Source: Lithodes maja (Eukaryota; Arthropoda; Malacostraca; Decapoda; Lithodidae). Taken from it: 64,000 nucleotides of DNA. This document shows positions 46,249 to 56,508 of this stretch, piece by piece. The number at the start of each line of letters is the position of its first letter. The first letter of the stretch is position 1. Location of the stretch: assembly GCA_037953745.1 (NCBI GenBank), contig JBAKBP010007975.1, forward strand, positions 31,069-95,068. Reading direction: 5' to 3'. The translations under genes were made by a program, and so were the position numbers. The notes beneath the pieces were generated by a model, which saw nothing but the letters and a program-made list of their open reading frames with translations, had not been told where the DNA came from and did no database searches.

Positions 46249-46443
46249 ACTGAAGTTCACCAAAAAATTCTCGAGACAAAAGTGTTAAACTCCCTTATGC
46301 AAGCACTAATTACTAAATTAACTGGAGTCTCTTAAATGCTCTCCTAATTGCCTTACAAAAAAAAATATTCTTCAATATGTACGCTAAAGTACGAACAAAC
46401 AAATGTTGTACAACTCTGCAAAAAATTATACTGTTCACAAAAT

Positions 46444-46460
46444 CCTAAGCAAGGTCGCCA
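46444..46460 (-). other. probable primer-binding site
   Basis: On the minus strand TGGCGACCTTGC starts two bases after a sequence ending TAACA. The TGG start (complement of tRNA CCA) next to an LTR end is what a tRNA primer site should look like. The tRNA was not identified. Confidence 0.6.
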
Positions 46461-46462
46461 TT

Positions 46463-48150
46463 TGTTACGACCGGGCACTCGGGTACACTAGGGCTCTTAC
46501 ACAGGACTCGAGTATGGCTCGCTGCCACAACGGAAACACACGATCCCAACCCCAGAGTACTGCCAGCCGAACAAAAAACGCCACTACCCTCCAGAGTTCT
46601 ATCTGCTATAACGGGGTATACAAGAACTCGGTACTAGCGTTTCACACAACAGACTAATAACAAGACGGGAGTTATCTAGTCTGGTCAACAATCAAACAAA
46701 GAAGAAAGTACTACAACACTAAAGAATAGTGTTGGCCGAAGCCGAAGTAATCCACCCTTGAACTAAGAACTTAAGAAGTCCTCCACCCTCTACTTCGGAT
46801 CGGCACTATTACGTTACGTTAAACAATAGTCCTCGAGCATCAAGCAAGGAATCTTCTGATAAGTTAGATGCTTCTCGAATACTCATAAGAAGTAAGTATC
46901 GGATTTTGAACAGCAATTTAATGAATAACTCACTGGTAATTAAAGGCTTTAAATTGACATAAGAAGAATTATAAGAATAAGCAATAGGATATGGCAAACA
47001 TTAAGAAGAAGTACTCCGACAATGCACTGGCAATAGCCTACTAAGATTGTGCTCGTGGGCCACTAATCTCTGAAGTAGCTAAGCGTGCCACACATGAAAT
47101 CAATAGTGCTTAAACAATAATATACATAAGGAGAAGCTTCAATACTATACTGTATCTGCTGGTCGAGCAAAGTCTAGCTGGGATATCTAAGGTTAAGAGA
47201 CAATGGCTGAGCAAGCGGCTCGTAGCCTAGCGAGGTCCTTAAGACTGTGCGGCCAAATTACGGTAATTGACGGGATGCTCTCTTGAGAGATCCAGATCAC
47301 TAGTATCTGGTTCTCTCCTGGCGATCCTCTCAAAGTCAAGCAAATGAGATAGCACAGTGTTGGGTGGCACAGGCAAAAGCCCTCACTCGCAACACAGTGC
47401 TAAACTCCCACGGTACACAGTCAGAAAGACCACCTAGGCGTTCCACGTCTCCGTTGCAATTGTACTGGTTCAACCGCAACCTAGTACTCATAGGAAATCA
47501 CAACTCAGAAACCCTATCCCAGTCTAGCATTGCCTAAACCAGCAGAAAACAGGAACATGAATAATCGCACACAGGGAAATGCATATACGAGTGCAACAAA
47601 CATCAATCAATCCTATTCTAGTTAACCCTTCCAAAAATAGGCTATCTAACAGGCACTTATCTCGTGAGAACTCAAGCGATAATACTTTGGCTGACTAAAT
47701 CTGCACCAAAGGGGTCATGGAGGTTAAACAGGGACGAGAAGAGAAGAAGATAGGCTGTTCAGAGAGTAGAGAAAGTTCACATCAGTCGGAAGAATATGGA
47801 TAGTTGCAAGGGATATGAGAAGTCGCTTTGCCTGATGAGTTCTGAGGAAAATGCGGCGGGACCTCCCTTTTTATACTCGGCCCTTTAGTGAGCATAACGC
47901 CAACCACTAAGGACCGCCCACTGGCAATCATGACGTCATATTCTCTCTCAATCTGGGATCGACAAAGAACTTCCCACGCGCTGAAAGGGAGGAAGGGAGG
48001 AAGGAGGAGGGAATTAGGCCTACCGGCCCGCGTGGCGCACTCACTGACCCCCCGCCACGTAATATCTCTCTCTCTCTCCTCTCATCATTACATACAAGTC
48101 CCACACACAATACTTATATCTAATGATATAAAATAGAACTCGTTGACTTA
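46463..48150 (-). repeat. probable 5' LTR and upstream region of the Gmr1-like element
   Basis: On the plus strand it begins TGTTACGACCGGG next to the primer site, so on the minus strand the LTR ends in CA as expected. A TATA box lies at 47868-47875 and would start transcription toward the coding region. Because no second LTR copy exists in the window, the outer end is a guess. The stretch contains no coding domain. GGAAGGAGG-type and TC microsatellites occur at 47985-48080. Confidence 0.5.
47868..47875 (-). promoter_or_regulatory. TATA box of the Gmr1-like LTR
   Basis: Minus strand reads GAGTATAAAAAGGGAGG. The position inside the presumed LTR and its orientation toward the polyprotein fit a core promoter, with start of transcription expected near 47840. 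Confidence 0.55.
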
Positions 48151-48309
48151 GAAGAAAACAAAATACATAATGATAATACTTATAGTACAACGGTTCACAT
48201 AAACTGAGTTAGGAAACTCTACACAGACTACAGCCAAAGTTCCTGCCCTGACGATCCTAGCGAGAGTGGGGCCTGACTGGGCGTTCTGTACAGCATGCTC
48301 ATACTCGAC

Positions 48310-49485
48310 ATGCGTCACAAGTGGGCTATGAGGAAACTAGTTGTGGAAGAGTGGCTGGTGCGTGTGATAATGAAGATGTATGAAGATTCGCGAACTGCGG
48401 TGAAGGTGAAAGGTGTACAGAGTGAGGAGTTCATCAGGGTTCAGTGTTAAGCCCCCTCCTCCTTATTATGGTCCTTGAGGCACTGTCTAGAGATTTTAGA
48501 TCCGGACTCCCGTGGGAACTGTTTTATGCAGACGATTTAGTCCTAATAGCTGACAATGTGCAAGATGCTGAGGCCAAATTCAGAAGATGGAGAGAGGGCA
48601 TGGCGAGCAAGGGTTTAATAATCAATATTAACAAAACCTAGGTTTTGTAGATTGAAACGAGGCAATGTGGAAAAGAGCGGTGCATACCCATGTGCAGTGT
48701 GTGGAAAGGATGTGGACGCTAACTCGATTCAGTGTAGCATCTCTCGATGTTGGATGAACCATGGGAGTAAGCGCTGTAGTAGAATAAAAGGACCCCTGCA
48801 GAAGGATAAGTCAGAAATAGAAAAATTGGAGTGCGTAGTGTGCAAAGGCGAGCTTGTGTTAAATGATGATCCTGTGGCTGTGAATTTTGGAAATGAGTCA
48901 TTGGAGCTGGTGGACAAGTTTTGTTACCTAGGAGATACCATCTCTGCCTGTGGTGGGACCGAGGCTGCCACTGAGGCTAGAATGTGGCTGGGGGAAGTTC
49001 AGAGAACTGCTGCCAATTCTGACCATGAAAAGAATGCCTCTCCCCCTGAAGGGAAAGGTGTATGCCTCATGTGTTAGAAGTGCAATGACGTATGCCTCAT
49101 AAAAAAGAATGCCTCTCCCCCTGAAGGGAAAGGTGTATGCCTCATGTGTTAGAAGTGCAATGACGTATGCCTCATAAACATGGGCCGTTAAAGTAAAGGA
49201 TGTCAACAGAATGGAACGTAATGAGATGAGAATGGCGAGATGGATGTGTGGGGCCAAACTGCAGGATAGAATAACAAATGATGAGCTGAGGAGACACTTA
49301 GGTATAAAGAGTATTAGCGAGAAGATGCGTACAAGTAGACTGGGATGGTATGGGCATGTGGTGAGAATGTATGAACAAAATTGGGTGAAAAGATGCAGGC
49401 CTGTGATTGTGGAGGGAGCTGCACCAAGGGGTGGACCGAGGAAGACCTGGGATCGGACTATACGTGCCGATCTCAAAACCTAAAA
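48310..49485 (+). pseudogene. LINE reverse transcriptase with zinc-finger insert, fragmented
   Basis: Pieces read in order on the plus strand. WAMRKLVVEEWLVRVI and VKVKGVQSEEF (48330-48440) precede LSPLLLIMVLEALSRDF and LFYADDLVLIADN (48444-48641), which carries the catalytic DD. A cysteine-rich segment follows (YPCAVCGKDVDANSIQCS ... LECVVCKG, 48680-48850), then LVDKFCYLGDTISACGG. The C-terminal block SRLGWYGHVVRM with GAAPRGGPRKTW lies at 49211-49483. Frame changes near 48445, a stop after INKT (48641) and another near 49077 separate the pieces. The cysteine-rich insert between the palm and thumb is a feature of one LINE group seen in marine invertebrates. Clade not assigned. Confidence 0.75.
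49029..49178. repeat. 74-bp tandem duplication inside the LINE fragment
   Basis: AAAGAATGCCTCTCCCCCTG through GACGTATGCCTCATAAA occurs twice head to tail, from about 49029 and 49103. Each copy includes an in-frame TAG. Confidence 0.8.
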
Positions 49486-49723
49486 CTTGACAAGTGAAGC
49501 AGCCCTTAACAGGGTTGCCTGGAACGCAATTTACAATATTACAATAATCATTGTTCTTCCGAGATATCTCAGTGTATGCCTCCTCCTGGTCCTCCCTTAT
49601 GGATAGTTGGACGCAGCCGCCTTTCAACATATTCCCACCCCTATTCTGTCCAACTCTCCAACACAAGAGTGAACAGATTTTTCAAGTCTTTCTTCCCCTC
49701 AACAAGTAAACTCTGGAACATTC

Positions 49724-50007
49724 TGTGGGGATCGGTTTTTACACCATACCCGAAAGAGGATTTATGGAGCTCCGATCTTACTCTCAACCATCTGAACAAT
49801 TTATCCAGCACACCTAAACTTCGTTAAATGCGGAAATAGCCTCACGAAAATATCATGCCCTGGTGGGGGCACGAACTCTCGACCCTTGGGTGTGAGGCAG
49901 GCACCTTACCAGTTAGACCAATAGAGATATCCCACTTGGCCTGTTCGGCTCAGGGTATTTCCGCATCCGAGGTCTGTTTAGGCTAGCCTATTTTCACTGA
50001 CTTTACA
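49724..50007 (-). repeat. TRIM-like element, left terminal repeat
   Basis: 284 bp, TGTGGGGATCGG to GACTTTACA on the plus strand. It differs from the right repeat only at TTATCC/TTAACC and ATGCGG/ATGTGG. Confidence 0.88.
49847..49933 (-). ncRNA. tRNA-like pol III unit inside the left terminal repeat
   Basis: On the minus strand: A box TGGTCTAACTGG (49920-49909), an anticodon-like CTCACAC loop, B box GTTCGTGCCC (49876-49867, one mismatch to consensus) and a TTTT terminator (49850-49847). Stems pair poorly, so it is a tRNA-derived promoter module and not a working tRNA gene. Confidence 0.7.
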
Positions 50008-50256
50008 CTACTTCACCTTCCGGGAAGCGAAAGCTCCGAACAGAGAGGAACGAACAGAGAGGAACAAGCTTGAGCCGAATTGACCGAGAGTCCGTCAGAG
50101 AGATGAACGGGAATGGTGAGTCACCTTCACTGAGCGATGCTACACGCACCTACAAACTGCCCAGTTGGCAACTCGCTTGGGCGGCTGGCAACTCCACAAC
50201 CCAACCCAATCGAGTCTCACAACACTCCCTGCTCTCTCCTATCCTTTTCCTTGTCC

Positions 50257-50540
50257 TGTGGGGATCGGTTTTTACACCATACCCGAAAGAGGATTTATGG
50301 AGCTCCGATCTTACTCTCAACCATCTGAACAATTTAACCAGCACACCTAAACTTCGTTAAATGTGGAAATAGCCTCACGAAAATATCATGCCCTGGTGGG
50401 GGCACGAACTCTCGACCCTTGGGTGTGAGGCAGGCACCTTACCAGTTAGACCAATAGAGATATCCCACTTGGCCTGTTCGGCTCAGGGTATTTCCGCATC
50501 CGAGGTCTGTTTAGGCTAGCCTATTTTCACTGACTTTACA
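50257..50540 (-). repeat. TRIM-like element, right terminal repeat
   Basis: Second 284-bp copy, ending GACTTTACA before the ATTC target duplication. Confidence 0.88.
50380..50466 (-). ncRNA. tRNA-like pol III unit inside the right terminal repeat
   Basis: Same A box (50453-50442), B box (50409-50400) and TTTT (50383-50380) as in the left repeat, with no change in any of the three. Confidence 0.7.
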
Positions 50541-50735
50541 ATTCTCCCTCGATCCATCTTTCCCTCATGCTATGATTTAAGTTGCTTCAAGCTTCGTATG
50601 TCCAGACATGACTCAAACGTACAGTACAGTACAGTACTTAGAATTTGGCTCTCTCACTTTTAATTTTGGGGGGGACACTCATTACAGGCAGCTTTGCCTA
50701 TTGTACTTTTCCTAACATAAAAACCTATAAAACAT

Positions 50736-52114
50736 AGTGATCTGAAAACTGGTGATGCAGTTTTTAACGCTGTGCACTCCCTTGATTGACAGGGCTAGGG
50801 TGTGCCCTTGTTACAGGGACTTACTGGACATTTTTGTATATCTTTTGGTTCAAACGATTGTGTTTTTTCCAGACTTTCGATAAAGTCAGGAGTCTGGAAA
50901 CCAATATATCACAGAGATCTCCTTTTTCTCTGGAAAATGGAAGGAACCAACATGTTGGTGTCTTGAGCTGGCCGTTTCCCGACCTTGGCGTATTTTAATG
51001 ATCCAATGGCTTGGACGCCTCTCCTACAAAACGAAAAACAAAATACGTTCAGTTATGCGTTTCTTTGTTTACAATCATCCCAAGGGCCACCCACAGTCCA
51101 CGTTAAGAAACATAAACAATACATTTAACAGGCCATATGAAGAAGATATACTGTACTAAAAACACTACTATGCAGAGAAGATAAAAAGAAAGAAGAGGCA
51201 AAAATAATAATTCAAGAAATCTGTAAAGAATTACAGAATTTAGTAATTCACGTGATAAATACAAAACAAATTGGGAGCCGTTGTGAAGGCGATCTCCTCG
51301 ACCTAACATCAAAACCAAGTTGTGTATACCACTCTATCCCAAGCACCAGAAGCATCAGGTTTATATTCGGCTCTTCTTAACTTTGTCTGCCAAAGCACAA
51401 CGGATCCGATCTTGTGAGTGGCCCAAAGATTCACTAAGATCACTATGTGAATTGATATATGTGCTTTCTGAACGGCGATTCTCCGTCCACTGAACACTTT
51501 TTCATGTTTGCCGGAAAATTTGTGGCAAATGTTCACCAAGCTCCCCCGGGTATGGAAACGGAAACCGATCGTGTGAACCGCCCTCTTACTATAGCATACA
51601 GTAGTGGTCTTACACAAGAATCTATTTGGCATATTTATTTTTTATTTATTTATATATATATTTTTTTTTTAGGTACATCCAGGACCCTATGTGGCCTTTC
51701 CTCATTTATGACGATTACGATGAATCAAGTGAGGAAAAGGAGGTTAGAACAGTCATTAGCTCAGGACCCAGCAACAGGAAAAGGAGAGGGCACAAACGAA
51801 GATTGGAATAACCTTGAAGCTACTTGGAAAACGTCTACTTCATCTGATAAAGAAGTATTACTGTAGATCAGAAAAAAGAAATATAAAGCCTGATTTGGAT
51901 TGAGGTGTGAAAGGTGTACGAGAATGTTAACATACTTTGAAAACTGTTCAGGCACTAGCCAACCCCAAAGCCTAGGATATTGAGAGAGGTGCACAGCAGC
52001 CCCTCAGCGAAGAGGAAGAGGCGGGCGAAGGAGACAGAAGAAATGACAAGTAACATACTAGTGTAGGCACACCCACAAGAAATTACTGGAGTTAAATTAA
52101 TAAAGTTTGTGTCA
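50736..52114. other. unassigned AT-rich region
   Basis: No domain recognised. A minus frame at 51632-51309 (107 codons) and two overlapping plus frames at 51459-51866 resemble nothing I know. The segment at 51620-51665 is a T-rich simple repeat. It may contain decayed transposon sequence. Confidence 0.4.
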
Positions 52115-52330
52115 AAAATATTCTCAGTCTTTCTTCTACTCAACAAGTGAACTCAGGAACTCTCTCCCTTAATCAATCTTTCCTTCATCTTATGATTTAG
52201 ACTGCTTAAAATCTGTGTGTCTAGGCATTTGGACTAACATACCTTGAACTTGGCTCTGTCACTCTTTCAACTTTGGTGGAGACACTTGTTACAGGCAGCT
52301 TTGCCTTTTATCTCCTTTGCTCACATAAAA
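52115..52330 (+). pseudogene. LINE C-terminal fragment, second copy
   Basis: Paralogue of the split fragment at 49576-50735. It shares CTCAACAAGTGAACTC, then a continuous run to the serine/phenylalanine-rich block, and GGAGACACTTGTTACAGGCAG near 52280. It carries several stops. It shows the uninterrupted form of the TRIM-like target. Confidence 0.65.
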
Positions 52331-53275
52331 CAAAAAGTTAAGGTATATTTTTGGTACTTCATATTAATCAATTCTACTAATTTTTGGGGTACAGTATTTG
52401 TTAATCGATATCGCATATGCCTAATTGGAGCACCACATACGAATTGGCTAGGCTACCCATTGTTATTTGTACGTTAACTCTGATGTTACTCCATGAAGGC
52501 AATAATAATCTAATTGTCAAGAACAAATCCAAAAAGTAATAGGCATACTGTATTGCATGTCATATATTCCACTCAGATATACTACCCTGTATTAGATTTT
52601 ATAGCAAAATATCTAGGTACGATTATATGAATGGTAGATCTGTTCACACCATCATAGCTTTTGAGTGAGAGATAAGTGGGTATACTGACATGAGTGAAGC
52701 TAATTATAGGGGGTATTTTGGAGTGTCGACACCACCTCTTCCAAAAGTTAAAATGCTCAAGAAGCCAGTTACTTTTAGAAGTGATGGATAAAGCAGTTAT
52801 GTTGTAAACAAATATCATGGAATGTTTTAATAGGAAGCTCATATGGTTATTTAATTTTAATTTTGTTTTCTATAGTACTTGATAAAAGTTAATGTGTGGA
52901 TTTTGAGTTTTATAGACTTTACGAATATTAAGAATCTTGGGTTAATAATAATATTAATATTAATGTATATGTATGTATGTACAGTATGTATACAGTATAC
53001 TCAGGCACACACCCCACTGCTGGGGGTGGCCGACACGAGACAGAGCCCAAACAGAAACAACATTTAAGGTTCCTATTTTAAGGGTCCCGGACCACTTTCG
53101 CATTCCCTCGCCCGTTTCTGTCTCGTCGAGTAGGAGAATTATACAAGGGGAGGAGGATTTCTAGCCCCCTGCCCCCAGAAGGAAAAGTAGGACAGTAAAA
53201 GAGACAGACAGAAACAGGTAAGGTTGGTAGAGGATGCCAAACCTCACTCTGGATAGGACCAGCCCTCACCCATAT
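52331..53275. other. unassigned region with TA/GT-rich simple repeats
   Basis: AT-rich DNA without recognisable genes. Short TATG and ACAGTAT repeats lie at 52960-53000. A GC-richer segment at 53010-53270 has no domain that I can name. Confidence 0.4.
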
Positions 53276-54337
53276 TATCTATCTATCTATCTATTGCCTG
53301 CCGCCGTGATCCCCGAAAGGGTGGCCACGAACGAACCGCCCCCATGCACCTCTGTCCCCAGTCAGTCGACGACCCTCCTCCCAACCAGCACTGCCTTCAT
53401 CCATATACTTCCTCACTCCATCCTTCCACCTCTCTTTCGGTCTACCTCTCCCTCTCTGTCCTTCCACCTCGCTCTCGTACACCTTCTTGGTCATTCTCTC
53501 GCTTCCCATACGTTCCATATGGCCGAACCATCTCAAGTTGTTCCTTTTCACACTTTCCAGCACATCTACCTCTACACCACACCTCCTCCTTACTTCCTCA
53601 TTCGTCTGTCTATCCCTCCATGTAACTCCGCACGCACTTCTCAAGTAACTCATTTCCACCCCTCTCACTCTTTTTCTGAGTCTCTTCTCAAACGTCCATG
53701 CTTCGCTTCCATCCCTCAGTGTCGGGATTACCACACTGTCATGCAAGGACTTCTTCACTTCCATACTGACCACCCTATTTCTTGTTACTGCTTTCAGGGT
53801 TCCTACAACCCTCTTCCCCTGTTGTATCCTCTCCCGCACTTCTTCATCCATAGTCCCATCTTTACTCAACACACTGCCCAGATACTTATAAGAGCTGACG
53901 ATCTCCATAGCCTGACCGTTCAACTTCACCTCACACTCTGTGACTTCACCCCTTTCGAAGACCATAACCTTGCTCTTCCCCGCATTTACCTTCAAATTCC
54001 GTTTTTTGCACACTGTTCCAAACTCATTTACCAGACCCTGCAACTCCCATTCATTATCGCTCATCAGAACTGTATCATCCGCAAACAGCAGTATAGGCAG
54101 CTTCCACTCATTTCCCTCCCTTTTTAGCGATACACCAACATCCACTGCTTTTCCTAGTATTTCTTTCATGACTCCATCCATATATACAGTAAACAACCAC
54201 GGGGACATCACACACCCCTGTTTCAACCCAACATTCAGGTCAAAGAACTCGCTCTGCTCATTCTCCACACATACTGCCGCCTTTGCACCCTCATACATGC
54301 TCTTCACTGCTTTCAGCAACTTGCCATCTACTCCATA
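53276..54337 (-). mobile_element. 5'-truncated RTE-type LINE, copy 1
   Basis: Minus-strand RT frame of 342 codons (54319-53291). The start of the ORF lies in the truncated part, with frame open to about 54337 (VDGKLLKAVKSMYEG). Motifs: LKQGCVMSPWLFTVYMDGV, LLFADDTVLMSDNEWEL (catalytic DD), KYLGSVLSKDGTMDEEV, and C-terminal LRWFGHMERM with RGRGRPKERWKDGV. The very short 3' end running straight into (GATA)n at 53276-53296 is typical of RTE elements, which use short tandem repeats at the 3' terminus. The frame has no stop, so the copy is fairly young. The 5' junction lies in AT-rich repeat. Confidence 0.82.
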
Positions 54338-54530
54338 TATTATAATATTATATTATATTATACTCCATTTTATAATAATAATAATAATATTATTACAGTA
54401 TTATTATTATATTATTAGCTCACCAGCTAAGGATAACCCCATAAGGCCAATTAGTCGTATTTCCATTGGGGTAATATATATTACCCCATCCCCTTGCTCA
54501 TTGGGGGATGGTAATGACTCAGTGCTTGTG
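54338..54530. repeat. AT microsatellite and short LINE-tail-like segment
   Basis: ATATTATAATATT-type and AATAAT simple repeats at 54338-54418. Then comes a 100-bp segment with the palindrome GGGGTAATATATATTACCCC (54471-54490). The arrangement resembles the 3' tail of a minus-strand LINE ending in (TAA)n. Not assigned further. Confidence 0.4.
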
Positions 54531-54551
54531 AACCTAGGCGCGATCCTGGGA

Positions 54552-55125
54552 CCTTCTGGGTCCCAGCGGACATGAGGTGGACCACACACACGAGCAGCGT
54601 CAGAGCAAAGGCTAATAGGGCCCTGGGCTTCCATCGCAGGAATCTCACAAAGTGTACCTCAAACATCAAAATTCAAGCTTTCAAATCACTAGTTCACACT
54701 TAGAATACTGCAACACCGTCAGGGATCCCCACACTCACAATTATATCAATAAATTAGAGGCTATACAAAACAAAGCTGCAAGATGGATCAGACGTGATTA
54801 CAGACATACTACATCAGTCACTTTGCTCAAACAAGACATTAAACTAGACCCCCTTGTAACAAGAAGACAATTACACAGACAACAAATGTTATACAAAATC
54901 ACAAACAATCTAGCAGACATAGATAAAAATACATATTTACACCCTACAAACATCGATTTACGAGACGCAGCCACAACTAAAAATACCACACATATCAGGC
55001 AAGCACGGACATATTCAGACATTAATTTTTTCCCCGCAGCATCCAAGAGTGGAATCACCTCCCATCTCACATAGTTAACCTAAGACGTGCGCATGAGACA
55101 CCACACGCCTGTTCGCACGTATTTG
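54552..55125 (+). pseudogene. Jockey-like LINE, RT C-terminal fragment
   Basis: Reads DMRWTTHTSS, VRAKANRALGF, then after a one-base shift near 54696 LEYCNTVRDPHTHNYINKL and AARWIRRDYRHTTSVTLLK to RTYSDINFFPAAS. A second shift near 55045 puts the terminal WNHLPSHIVN in another frame. These are the thumb and C-terminal blocks of Jockey-type ORF2. A TTAA-bounded element is inserted at 55075, directly after the SHIVN codons. Confidence 0.75.
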
Positions 55126-55579
55126 AGCTGTTCCCATCACTAACATTGCACGTATTTGAGCTGTTCCCATCACTAACATCGTTATTTTACCATAAATAGC
55201 ATTAATACTTATCCATATGAGCCTATTTTAGGTTTATTATAAAGGTATTAACCTGTTACAGCAATAAAACAAGTGGAAACAGCGTTTGGATGGTCAAAAT
55301 CGGCGATACAGGCCGGGAGTTACATAATGTATGGCTGAGGCAACCTCCCTCCCCTCCCCTTGTCTGGAGAGACACTGTTACGCAATAGTTTCTCTCTCGC
55401 TCCTTTAGTTTAGTTACTTCAACCTCTGCAGTTGTCTTTGAGTTAGCTGTGGGCAGAAAACTAATTATGGAGAGGAATTTATAAGAGTAAGAGAACTCTA
55501 TTTCTTATTGCTAATCTGGCAACCTCTGCATCATATGAGTTTGAAGGGGTTAAGAGTCTTCCCGCACTTGCCGGGTTAA
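55075..55579. mobile_element. TTAA-bounded non-autonomous element, copy A
   Basis: 505 bp from TTAA (55075-55078) to TTAA (55576-55579). The left end reads CCTAAGACGTGCGCATGAG and the right end, inverted, CCCGGCAAGTGCGGGAAGAC, an imperfect inverted repeat. It shares a core (ATTAATACTTATCCATATGA and CAATAAAACAAGTGG) with copies B and C. There is a 38-bp internal tandem duplication around CACGTATTTGAGCTG. The TTAA target suggests mobilisation by a piggyBac transposase. Confidence 0.65.
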
Positions 55580-55878
55580 TAGCCCCACTCATTCCTTTAG
55601 AAATAGGATCACTACTCATTATCTCCCTAATCCTTGACACGATCCTATCCCTCTCATAATTCCCCTGCACAACCCCCGCATATCATGCTGCCCGAGAGCA
55701 CCCCCCTAACAAGACAAGACAAGAAGTCCAAGACGGTAGTCACTACACCAGCGAACCGCTACATCATGATATCGCAAACAAACATATATAATGCTATTGG
55801 TAGGAAACGTTTCAATCTCTTTGGTTATCGTATTTATTGTATATAAAGGTATTTACAGTACTGTACTTACATTTTTGT
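55580..55878. other. unassigned short spacer
   Basis: No recognisable gene or terminal repeat. It contains simple AT-rich sequence near 55780-55870. Confidence 0.4.
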
Positions 55879-56508
55879 TTAACTCATAAGTTGCGCAGCT
55901 ATGGTATTTGAAAGTGCCCGCCATGCGAAGGTATTTGGTTAATTCCTGACAAAAATTGTCAATTTATCATATATATAATTAATACTTATCCATATGAGCC
56001 TACTTTACTTTTAATATGAACATATGAACATTGGAAAACAATAAAACAAGTGGTAACAGCAATTGGCTGGGGAAAATCTTATGTTTTAGCCCCACGGTCG
56101 TAATCTGACCTTGACCGGCGAGAGTAAGACACCCTCCCTCTCTGGTGTCTAGCATGGTACTGAGAGACAAGGAGAGCTCTCAGACTGGCAAAGAGGGTCG
56201 GAGATACACTCCTCCACCCTCTCTCCCACCCGTCCTTGCACAAAAATACTTGATAAATATTGGGAATAATATGGAAAATACCGGATAATTAAAGAGGGGG
56301 AAAAAGGGAGGGGAAGGGGGGGGGGACACATGTGTAGGAGTGGTAGCTAGTAATGGAGGGGAATTATCTCGCCTAATGACAAATTGCTTTGTTTTGAGTG
56401 CCACTGGGATGTTTTTTTTTTTTTTTTTTTTAGGCCTTGGATCTTAAGAGTCTGGCTGCATTCGCACAGTAGAACCTCTTAAGAGTCTGACTGCAGTCCC
56501 TGGGTTAA
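55879..56508. mobile_element. TTAA-bounded non-autonomous element, copy B
   Basis: 630 bp from TTAA (55879-55882) to TTAA (56505-56508). The left end CTCATAAGTTGCGCAGC and the right end AGTCTGACTGCAGTCCCTGGG align with copies A and C. A run of about 22 Ts lies at 56411-56432. No coding potential was seen. Confidence 0.6.

Larger units (their letters stand above)
40936..48150 (-). mobile_element. Gmr1-like Ty3/Gypsy element, one LTR visible
   Basis: A minus-strand LTR retrotransposon with gag, protease, integrase, RT and RNase H in one frame, a primer-binding-like site at 46444-46460 and a probable 5' LTR to its right. Only about 190 bp separate the stop codon from DIRS-2, and no second LTR is found there, so the 3' end is missing. 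The upper boundary near 48150 is uncertain. It was chosen because recognisable LINE sequence starts near 48310 and no second LTR is available for comparison. Confidence 0.8.
49724..50540 (-). mobile_element. TRIM-like miniature LTR element
   Basis: Two 284-bp direct repeats (49724-50007 and 50257-50540) differ at two positions. Both begin TG and end CA, flank a 249-bp non-coding interior, and are bracketed by ATTC (49720-49723 and 50541-50544). This is the structure of a terminal-repeat retrotransposon in miniature. Its excision restores the interrupted LINE reading frame. Orientation is uncertain. Minus is favoured because a purine-rich stretch (GGAAGGTGAAGTAG) then precedes the 3' repeat and because the internal tRNA-like unit reads that way. 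A convincing primer-binding site was not found. The total of 817 bp leaves no room for a protein. Confidence 0.82.
49576..50735 (+). pseudogene. LINE C-terminal fragment, split by a TRIM-like element
   Basis: The 5' piece reads VNRFFKSFFPSTSKLWN up to 49723. Removing 49724-50544 lets it continue in frame as ILPRSIFPSCYDLSCFKLR. This block (WN-LP, then a short helix) is the usual C-terminus of Jockey/CR1-type ORF2 proteins. A paralogue without the interruption lies at 52115-52330. No RT core is left. Confidence 0.75.

Noticed and set aside
41128..46263. Endogenous retrovirus with envelope
   Set aside because: The single frame ends in RNase H and no envelope-like frame follows, so I treat it as an LTR retrotransposon.
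49847..50466. Two real tRNA genes
   Set aside because: Acceptor and T stems do not pair well, and both units lie inside terminal repeats of a mobile element.
51309..51632. Possible host exon on the minus strand (107 codons)
   Set aside because: No recognisable domain, and no support beyond an open frame in AT-rich DNA.
53234..54575. Plus-strand frames of 297 and 211 codons
   Set aside because: Antisense shadows of the RTE reverse transcriptase, whose minus-strand motifs are unambiguous.
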